Program-made: the position numbers and the translations under genes
DNA from: Symbiodinium natans
Taxonomy: Eukaryota; Sar; Dinophyceae; Suessiales; Symbiodiniaceae
NCBI GenBank assembly: GCA_905221605.1
Contig: CAJNDS010000100.1
Coordinates: 62,001-126,000 of the forward strand
DNA: 64,000 nucleotides
Direction: 5' to 3'
Shown: positions 42,563-52,200 of the stretch, piece after piece
Layout of the letters: the number at the start of each line of letters is the position of its first letter
How positions within the stretch are numbered: the stretch's first letter is position 1
Notes under the pieces: model-generated
Told to the model about the DNA's origin: nothing
The model's database searches: none
What the model saw: the letters and a program-made list of their open reading frames with translations, nothing else

Positions 42563-45056
42563 CTGGGACTGTGGGGTTTGTCCGGGGATTATAAATATAG
42601 GGTTTACACATATAAGGTTTGTAAATAACATAGGGTTTAGAGTTTATACATCTTATAGGGTTTATAACTATAGGGTTGAGAGTTTCGTGTGTGGGGTCGA
42701 GTTGTGCTACAGGGGACACCCTGGGCTCAAGCCTTTCCAAGCGAGCTGTGCAGGAAAAGCAACCCCCGGATGTGGCTCCACGGAATTAAACAAAAATAGT
42801 GCCAGGTGAAAAAAAAACCTACGTCGCCTCTGAACCCTACAACTCCCCAATTAACCCAATATCATCACAGAAAATAGAAATATAATATACCATCAACTCA
42901 TTCGCCAAGAGGCTGTTCGGAGCTGGGGCAGCTGCGCCGCCGGAGGGAGAAGCAGGAGGGAAGCGCGGTCCATCCTCGTACTTTTTTTGGCCAAATGTCG
43001 CAGAAGGCTTTGATTTCGGCTGGGGCTAAAGGGGAAGTGGGTTTAGAGAAATTGTAGGGTTTATGGGTTCAAGCTTCAAAGTTCAGGGTTCACGGATTCG
43101 TGGTATTCAGGGCAACTGCCTGGTTAACGTGCCTGTATTTCCTTGGTTGCTTCGGCAAGGCAAGCATGCCGGTTGAGTTTAGTCCAAAACAAGTATCTAA
43201 GGTATCTTTGTTTAGAGAGTCTGAAGACAGTTTGATTCCCGAATGTTTCGAATGCTGCCCTTCACAAAGCATTCGAAACATTTGAAATGTGACTTGAAGG
43301 GGTCGGGATTTTGAGTTGAAAGCGGTTTGGAGCTTTGTCTGCGAATTGAGGGTGCAAAGCTGCTTCGGGTGTCCATGGGTTTAGCTTTGGAGGGACGTTA
43401 TTACTCTCCTCACCCAAATACACCAACAAAACATGCGTAACACCAAACAACCAACCAACCCTGCGAAACAGAGGAACTAACCATGGGAAAACAAAGTCGG
43501 GCAAGCACCTGTGTGAACCTGCTAGTTTCATCCTCCCGGCCGCCTGGAATTCATGCCGAAACCTGAATCCTCAACCCAGCCCTGAATGCTTGTGCAGCTC
43601 TGAAGCCCTAAGCCCTTATCTAACCCTGAAGGGGTACTCCGTTCTTCTGACCCGGGCTAGCGGTTCAGGGCTTGGGTTTGATGCTTATAGGCCTCATTGG
43701 GGTGCCTGGCGGGATTTTTGGGGGCTTTGGCCTGGAAGGGTTTCAGGGAGGTCAAGGGGCCTCACGGATTAAGGTTTAGGGAGGTCAGAAGTGACCCTTC
43801 AAAGACTTTAAGAGCAGCCGAGTTGCTGCTGTGGTTCTGCACGCATCCCCAGCAGCCTGCGTGCTCGCAGCAAAAGGCTTCACCTCAGGCATCTGCTCCA
43901 CACTTCAGCCTGCTTCTTAGAAGTACATGGACGACGTAGCTCATACATTGATGGAACATGTTGCACTTGGCCAAGATCACTCAGCTACTTTCTTGTGGAG
44001 CCTTTACTCAGTCTATAGGGCACTGAACACTGCTGGATTCATGGGTCTTGGGTTCTGCGTTTAAAGTTTAAGTGCTATGCAAGAACCTCAAGCAGCAGCT
44101 GCAGCACAGCACCACGTTAGCAAAACAACGGCTAAACAAGAAACCACCTCCATAAACACCAGCCGGTAATTCGAGTAGGACCTCTGGTCACAAGTCAGTC
44201 ATGCACCGTATACAGCCTGTGACCAGAGGCTACACAAACCCTAAACCCCAACATGCTGCCAGGGTACAGTCGTCTCGGCTAGGCAGGCTTGCCAGGGCTC
44301 GGCGACCTTGGTGACAGCAGGCGCGTGCCTGGGCCACACCCCAGAAACCCTGCACGGGTGGAGGTTGAGGATTGTGGTGATATATGTTCACACACACACC
44401 CACGCACGCACGCACACACACACACACACAGTTATATATATATATATATATATATAACTATGTGCACATGTTCATTCATGTAAACGTGCCCGAATGCCGA
44501 ACCAATGAAAACAAGTGGACTCAGAGCTTACGGCTCTTTCGGGGTTCAGGCCGCTTTGGAAGGCTGACGAGACGCTGGGCTTCAGTTGCTTGGGTGCTCT
44601 CGGCAAAGATTCTGTGAAAATAAACACCTTCGGCCTGAATCGGGCTTCTCCAGTTCCCTCTTCTGTTCGCGAATCTCGGTTTTAAGAGCCGGCTCCAGGG
44701 ACGTTTAGGGCTTGTAGGTCTTCTGTAGCCATAGGGCTGCTGGACTGTGCGGAGTGTCGGCTTGACACAGGCCTACGCCAATGTCGCAGGTCAAGTATGC
44801 ACTCGCTCCCCCCCTCCTTCTCTCTCTCTCTCTCTCTCTCTCCCTCTCCCTCTCCCCCTCCCACTGCATTTTTTAAGATACACAATACCTACGCAACGGC
44901 TACGGAGGAGCTGCAGCTTTCTGGCTGATGCCATGTTGCGTGATCCCGCACGACGCTGCACGAAGAGGGGGCCTTCCTTTGCATGGGCGAATAACATGAT
45001 ACTGATGCCTCCGGGCTGAACACAGTACATTCAGCGCTGCACTTTCACGGCCAAGT

Positions 45057-45206
45057 TCACATGTGTACGTCCTCTACCATTTCTTCAGAAAAGCCTCGCC
45101 GAGTTCTGACGAAAAGAGCTGAGACAAGCGGCAGCAAATCCAGTAGGGCGGAATCCACGCCGTAGCCTGTTGCCACGCGAGAGCCAAGCTCATCGGCCAC
45201 GTCGGC
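45057..45206 (-). CDS. Candidate terminal exon, unknown protein
   Basis: Acceptor CCTTCAG|GCCGAC, 49 codons and TGA. The peptide ADVADELGSRVATGYGVDSA, LLDLLPLVSALFVRTRRGFS, EEMVEDVHM is acidic/hydrophobic and protein-like. A possible previous exon near 45262-45320 reads LLIDRLIGVHWAARQYM. No family recognised. Confidence 0.42.
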   Translation of the reverse strand, partial: ADVADELGSRVATGYGVDSALLDLLPLVSALFVRTRRGFSEEMVEDVHM

Positions 45207-45989
45207 CTGAAGGATTCGTCGAGCATGCCAGAGTCAATTTGACGTCCTGTATACAAACATCCATGTACTGTCGAGCTGCCCAGTGTACACCGATGAGCCG
45301 ATCGATAAGGAGCACCCGAGGCCTCCAGAAGAAAGCTATAGGGTCATGAGACTCTTGGATCGACTAGTAGCTAAACCTAGAGGATCTGAATGTCTGAGCT
45401 TTGCTGGGGGTCGAATTTGGGATGGCTTCCAGCACAGCCATTCGCCTGGCGCCGGAACCTCCAAAGTCCCAACCAAACCTCATCAACACATTCGAGAAAA
45501 GCAAAGGCAAACCTTCGAACAACATGAACCCTAAACCGCCTAACTACTTCAATAAGCCTCAAGCCAGAACACAAAGGGGGTGTCAAGGTTCACCGACCTC
45601 GCGGCAAGTGGGCCCTGGAGGGTCCGCTGCCAAACATCTTGCGAGACTGCCTCCTCGGCTTGCTGGTTCAGGGTCTACAGAATTCATACGCTTCTCAATG
45701 ACAGCAAGGCTAAAGACAACAGGAACCCATTACAGGTTCTTTTCAGGGGCTTCGTCTTCGTTCGGGATTCGGAGGAAAGGGCTTGGTTCTTTCATACTTA
45801 TCAGGGACTTTCTATAGTTGCCTCGTTTGGAATGTTAGGTCCAAGGTGGCTGGAAGCCCATCTTGCTGAGCAGCGGCCAGATCATCTAGGAACTGGAATC
45901 CAAGCGCGCCCAGCGACCCCAACGGGCCCCAACTGTTCAAGGAAGGATCGCGTGCAAAAGCTGCGCTGGTCTCCCATGCATTCCTCCCT

Positions 45990-45994
45990 TATCC
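45990..45994. repeat. Target site duplication, left copy (TATCC)
   Basis: TATCC directly abuts the left LTR and is repeated directly after the right LTR at 58393-58397. Five bp is the usual duplication for Ty1/copia integrases. Confidence 0.9.
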
Positions 45995-46137
45995 TGAAGT
46001 TTTCAGGTCAGCACATGAGGGAACATATAAACCGTTAAGTACGCCTCTTTTTATCGGCAACTTGAGCCACAGTCAAGGGTAAAGCGATAGTATGCACAGC
46101 TCGCAAAAGGAGTGTAATTCCTCCATGAAAAACTACA
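45995..46137 (-). repeat. 3' LTR (143 bp)
   Basis: Begins TG and ends CA with short inverted ends (TGAAGTTTT / AAAACTACA in plus orientation). No difference from the 5' LTR was seen. In element orientation it contains TGGCTCAAG (46061-46069), the last nine bases of the dinoflagellate spliced leader. Confidence 0.93.
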
Positions 46138-46148
46138 CCCCCCTCACC
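46138..46148 (-). promoter_or_regulatory. Polypurine tract
   Basis: On minus GGTGAGGGGGG lies immediately 5' of the 3' LTR, the position where plus-strand DNA synthesis is primed in LTR retrotransposons. Confidence 0.75.
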
Positions 46149-46284
46149 GTGCTTGGCACAAGCTAAGGTGGACAGAGGATTACGACACACCCTTTCGGGT
46201 GGCCCGTGTTGTCCCACCCGCTGTGACCGAAACAAAGGTGAAGGGAAAGCAAAACTTGAGCTATAGTGCATACAAAGTGGGCAT
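46149..46284 (-). other. 3' untranslated region of the retrotransposon
   Basis: 136 bases between the ORF2 stop and the polypurine tract. It includes one copy of the short GAAA hairpin (46188-46201: CACCC-GAAA-GGGTG on minus). Confidence 0.6.
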
Positions 46285-49200
46285 TCAGCGGCTCCACCAC
46301 TGCGATCCGCGCTGACTGCTCCAGCGGGATGAGCCCCAACCCTGACTAGTTGGCTCACGCCACTCACGCCACTCGCGCCATTCACGGTCTGACCACCACT
46401 GTTCTTGCCCTTGATGCCAGGGTGCTTCACGAACAGCTGTGTCCCTTGATGAGGCGCTCTGCGTCGATGGACGGGTAGTAGTGGCAGCCTCCGTTCGCTG
46501 CTGTGCCGTCTCTCGATTCTTGGCGGCGTGGTAGGCGGTGATTCTTTCCTGCTCCTCGGCAGAGTGGATGCATTCTGCTGCCAGCATTTGCAGCTCGGCG
46601 ATCATGCCTTCCGGCGTATCATGCTTGATTTCCACAATGCCGTTGAAGCTGTAGATCGTGCGGGCACCGGACAAGCGGGTGGCGATATCGGCATAGAAGC
46701 TGAAGCCGATGAAGGCGCCGCCGTAGGCCATCCCGATGGGGTTCTCGGAGAACTGGTCAATCAGTCCAGCCGATTTTAGGCCATCCATTGGCGCATCGCC
46801 ATAGTAAACCAACTTGCCCGGCATTCCCTTTCGGGAAGCTCCGCTGAGGTAGTTCGACCCCGCCTGCAGAAGCCGCTGCTCTTCTGTGCGGCCTGGGTCC
46901 GGGAGCACGGCCTTCACCAGGAGGTCCATTCGGCACGCATCCTGAACCGTGATCCCGTTCCTCATCATCTGCAGGAAGAAGGTGGCATCACGCTCCAACC
47001 GATCTGCAATGGAGTCGAACTTGAGCTTTCTCGCACGTTGGAACTTGTCTTTGGCATCGCGTATGATCAGCGCATCCAGGGAGACTGAGCCCCGTTGTTT
47101 GCTGAACTTTTCTGCGATGCCACGGAGGTGTCCCAGGAGATCGTCATTCCGAGCATTGTACGTCAGCTTGAGGAGTGTGGTGCGACGGTTTTGCTGGAAC
47201 GAGGAGTACTGACGGCTTGCCTTGTTGGACTCCGGGAACTGGTTTTCACCGCATGTCATGCAAAAGCGCTGCCCAAGCAGGACGATGCGTTGGCAGGCCG
47301 AGCATGGATAGCTCCCGTATGGGGCTTCGCTGTCGCTCTCTGCCTCTTCCGTGTCGGATACCTCCTGTGCAGGCTGCGTTTGGTCATCCACCGATTCCTC
47401 GTCTTGCTCTTCAATGGATTCCAACGCAGCAGCCTCGATCCTCGCCTTCTTTGCCTCGATGAAAGCGCCAACAGTGCCCTTGACTCGCTTGGGTTGGTCT
47501 TCTGGGACAGCCCTTGACGCCAAGGCTTTGACTGTTGAGCTCGAGGAGGCTTGTTCAACAGTATCCGGCTCACCCTCTCGGGTGGCTGCAGGCTGGGCCT
47601 CTCCCGCTTTTGCATAGATCACCTTGTTCGTGTTGGTGTCCACACATGACAGGATATACTGAGGGCCAACGACTGCACGGGTCAAGATCCCGCGGGTACT
47701 GTTCTCGAAGAAGACGAGGCCATCTCGGAGGGCTTCATGCAGGTTCACCGCAATCTGGAACGGCTGCGTCGACCTGAGTCCAGAGGTGTACTTCTCGTCC
47801 TTGAGGGTGGTAGGTGAGAAATACGCATGGGCACGCCCGCCCTTTCTGCCGCCAGCAACCTTGATCCCGGATTTCAAAATCAACTCCACGCTCTTCGCAT
47901 CCGTGCGGTGGTATACGACCTGTGGAGCGACATCCAAATTCTCATCGGTGAGAAACCTCCGGGCAAGGAACTCGTCTGACTCGATGCGCATCACTTTCTC
48001 CGAGTGGCCGGTGACTGCTCTGATCCGCACAGGAAAGAGGGAGAGATTCAGGCTGCTGCTGATCTCGTGTCGGATCCCAAGAATCTCGAACCTCCTCTTT
48101 TTGTCCTGCGCTGTCACCTGCAGTAGCTGTCTTACGCCCCATTTTCGACGAGTTGCTTCATTGAAGCGGTCCAGGAGCTTATCGACATCCGTCCACATGG
48201 CGATGTCGAAGTCCAGCCCATACCAGTCATTCTGGTGTCCCCTCAAGAGCAAGCTGAGCAGCTTGAGGTCGCCGTGCCTGAAGTTCACCCGCTGTTCATA
48301 CTTGCGGAGATCGGCACTTGGCAGAGGCTCAAGGTCGTGGAGCTCCCCGTTGTACCAGTAACCGGTCATCGGGAGGTCCTGCTCCAGGCTTTCCTCTCCA
48401 CCATGGGTTTTGGACGCGTCCTGGTACATCTCGCGGGCGTAGACATCCTCGCTTTGCCCCGACGACTTACCCTTTCGGGTAGCTGCGCTTGTTGCCCGGC
48501 CGTCTGACGCCAGGGGAGGTCGGTAATCCCCATCATCGGCGAGCACGACCTCGTTCAGGGGAAGGTACTCAGCCTTCTCTGACTCGGCCTGGACGACTTC
48601 ACCCTTGACCTCATCGATCTCCGATACGTCCGAAACCACAGGGTATTCCACCTCGGATCGGGCGATCGTCTTGTCTTGCTGAGCGGGTGCGGCAACTGGT
48701 TCATGCGCAGTGTTAGCGTCGGGGACCTCCCACCAGGTGTCTTCCTTGCTGATCTTCACGGGCACAGGCGCCTTGATCTTGTGGACCTTCAGGTCTTTTC
48801 TGCCGCTTTCAACCACCTCCTTGTAGAGGCGTAGGGCTTCACGACCTGCTGCACTGTCCATCCTGTAGCCGCCTTCCACCTCGACGTAGGGGAAAAGATC
48901 TCCTAGTCGATCCAGAACATCTGCATACCGTGACGCTTCCCTTTCTAGGTCGCCAAGGAGCGCCGTGGTGTAGATGTAGTCTTGGATCTGCTTGCGGTTT
49001 TCGGGGGTATCCCAAAGATGAAAATCATCGTAATAGGACAGCTTCATTGCCTGGGATGTGGCGTTCTGAACTTGCAATCCGCGACTCGTGAATTCATCAA
49101 ACATCTTGGAGATGAATTCATTGTACGCGGGATGCAAGTTGTAGGTCTCGTGGTCAACGTTGCCGACGATGCGGACAAACCCGATATGCGGCTCACCCGC

Positions 49201-52200
49201 TAGGGTGGCTAGCGCGTCGGCGCAGCGCCTCACCTTCCTCGCAACATCTTCTGCCGAGGTCTGGGAGGTCGAATATGCCGCGCCCGGAGCGAGCCGCGTG
49301 GGGATGCATCCTCGTCGTCCAGCAACTTCATTTCCTGACCACCAAACGATCACATCGATCTCGCACTCCGACCCATACTTGGCACGGATTGCCTGGATCT
49401 CCTCCTGCACCTGCCAAGTGAGCCACGAAAGCGTTTTTCCCCAGCACATGTGGAGTTTATCGCTCGTGTACCTGAGGGTCAGTGCTGCCATGAAGATCTC
49501 CTCTTCGGGAATGGAGAATTTCCATTGCCCCTTGGTGTTCTGTCGCCCAAGGGATGTGACTGAGTCCGTCACCACTAGCAGAAAGCGACTTCGGCGCAAC
49601 CTTTCGGTTGGCTGGAGCTTGCTGAGACCCTCGTTCGAGATGCGAGCCAGCTTAAGCAGATTCGGCGTTGGAATCTCGGGGTCATTGAGGCTGAGGCTGG
49701 CGATGGTCTGTGGGGGGAAGACCTCATAGGACTTGAGGAGCGCGTCATACTCCTTCCCCGCCTGGAGCTGCAAGTACTCCACGCTCAGTCCGGCGTTGAC
49801 GAGCATGTTGAGATGTCCTTGCAGTGCCAAAGGTCGGCCCTCCATGCCAGTATCGCAGGAGTAGCCCGCACCATGGGCGACCAATCGCGACATTGTTCCT
49901 AGTGCCTCAATACTGCTGACCACTTGGAGAGAGCCAGCTAGCACAGAGAGAGTCGGTACAGCAGGCTCAACCGAAGCACTTGTGCACGTGGTGTATGTTT
50001 GTGCGTTCCCGATCGATGCGCGCAAAACCGACGCGACCGTTTCGGGAGTGGTTTTGGGACTTTTACCCCCCTCATCGTGAGGGGATGCACATGAACAAAC
50101 GCACGCATGTTTCAACTGAGCCCGGGGCGTCCTAAAATCAGTGTCTTGTAGGAGTTGCTTGTCATCGTCACCCAGCTTTGTCCACCCCCCTGATGAGTAG
50201 GCAATGAGAGAATGCCTGTTTCCTGTAAAGGGTTGGACAGCATGTCGAAGGTGAGGGTTTAGGAGCACGGGTTTTCGACAAGTTTGAAGGTTACGGCCGA
50301 ACCAGGTCTTACCGTCTTTGTCAGTGAAAGCGTCCATTCTTTGGTCGGGATCCTCCACCCAGAGCTCGCCCCCCTGATAGGGACCGAAGCCGAAGGACCA
50401 GTTTTGGCTTCCTCTGAGATTAAACTTGTCGCTGTGAACGCCAGCCCTGCCCATAAAATTGATGACAAACGAAGTCCAGGTAAAATGCTTTGGAGCGTGC
50501 TTGCGGATGAAACCATTTATGTAGCGGCACAGTTGGGACATTTGGCCAGTACGCTTTGTTAGGCCGAAGCACCCACCATGTGTCCACAGTCCAAACACGA
50601 AGTATTTGGGAGCCAACTCGGTGCCGGAACGAACAACACTGCGAAGTCTTGAGCTCGACATACGAAGGTTGTCGTACATCATTTCGGCGACCTGCTCGAA
50701 ATCTTCGAAATCATAGCGGTCAGCTCGGCGAAGCAGTTTTGCAACGTGTTCCAGTTGCTCTGTGGTAATGCACACCGACTTCGGAGCAGCGGGAACAGAT
50801 TTCGACACGGAATTTCTTCCGGCTTGAGGGTCGACCGACTTGTAGGTGTGAGCAATGAGCTTCAACGCATGTATCCATTTTGTTCGCTCCGTAAAAGGCT
50901 TTGTGAACACATCTGCAACTTGCTCGCTGGTGTCAACATTGAGGAGGCGAAAATGTCCTTCTTCATATTGCTGACGGAGCCATCCGAAGCTAACCTTTTG
51001 TGTGCGATCTGTATGTCGAAGCACACCTGCACGCCCTGATAACAGCAGAGTAATGGTCGCTTGGTTGTCTTCCAAATGCCTAATCTGAAAACATTTGGGA
51101 AGCTGAACGTGCAAACCATTGATATCTGCAATAGACATGCCATCGGGTCTGGTAGTGCCATACCGAATCTCATCAAGTTCAGGGTCTATGCGTGCCACAA
51201 CAGAACTGTTCGTAGTCTTCATTTCAGCCCTCGGCCCAACCTCGCGGTCGGCTTTGCCGCGCCAAAGGAAGTACCAGAGGCTGAGGCTTGGAAGACCTTG
51301 GGCGCGTACACCCTGATTAGCCGACACCACTTCAGACTCGGTAGAGCTCATTGTTATGGACGTTTGTTTCTTACTGAAGGCGTTGATGGGGTAGTACGTG
51401 TTAGGGCCCACCAGAAACAGAGCACATCCAGTAGTAGATTTTGAATCATACTCACCTGCGAAGTCAGCGTCGCTAAAAAGCCAGAGCCTGCAATCATGTA
51501 TCGAATCCCCAATGAACCCACTCATAGTGAGGTCAATAGAGGAATTGATGTACGATACAAGACGATGTAATGCTAGATCACAATCTGGGCTCCATTTTGT
51601 GACTCGCGAGGCCAAGGATTGGGTTGCTCGTAAAAGGTCCCATCGTGCCATTCTTGCAGCAAACAGGATTTTCATGAGGACCTTACTTGCAATAGGTTGG
51701 AGCCGCCCTGTCTTCTCCGTTTCATTGACGATAGGAGTGGCAGTCCGAAGTTCATGGAATGGTGTGCTCACTGACTTCAACGAGCTACGATCCACCTTTG
51801 CCAATTCACAGTAGCGATCCACACAAGAATGCAAGAAATCCTTCATGTCATAGGTGATTCTTGTAACCGGTTTAGTCATAGAGCCCGGCTTGTCCTCCTG
51901 ATCCCTGGAAAGAGTAACGAACTTGTTCTGTTTGACCTCCTTCTTTGCCTCGGCCTTGTTTCGAACCGACTTACCCTTTCGGGCAGCTGCAACAGCCAGA
52001 CCGAACTCTTCAGGCCCCCGGGCAGCGAGGTCGAAGTACGTCGTACCTGTCCACCACTGTTTGAAGCATTTGTCCCTAGCGATGTTCATATTGTCTTGGT
52101 GTTCTTCTGTCACCCCATCTGCAGCCTGAAAGGTGTATCTTTGAGGTCCAATCGTAGGGAACATCTGAACATCTTCTTCAGTGGGCATATACAACCTCTT

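Noticed and set aside
46035..46430. Minus ORF of 131 codons over the 3' LTR, and the similar tail at 58290-58688
   Set aside because: Identical C-terminal peptides simply reflect the two LTR copies; no protein motif.
50068..50085. CCCCTCA/TGAGGGG palindrome within ORF2 as part of the hairpin family
   Set aside because: Longer stem and a three-base loop, with different flanks; kept separate from the GAAA family.
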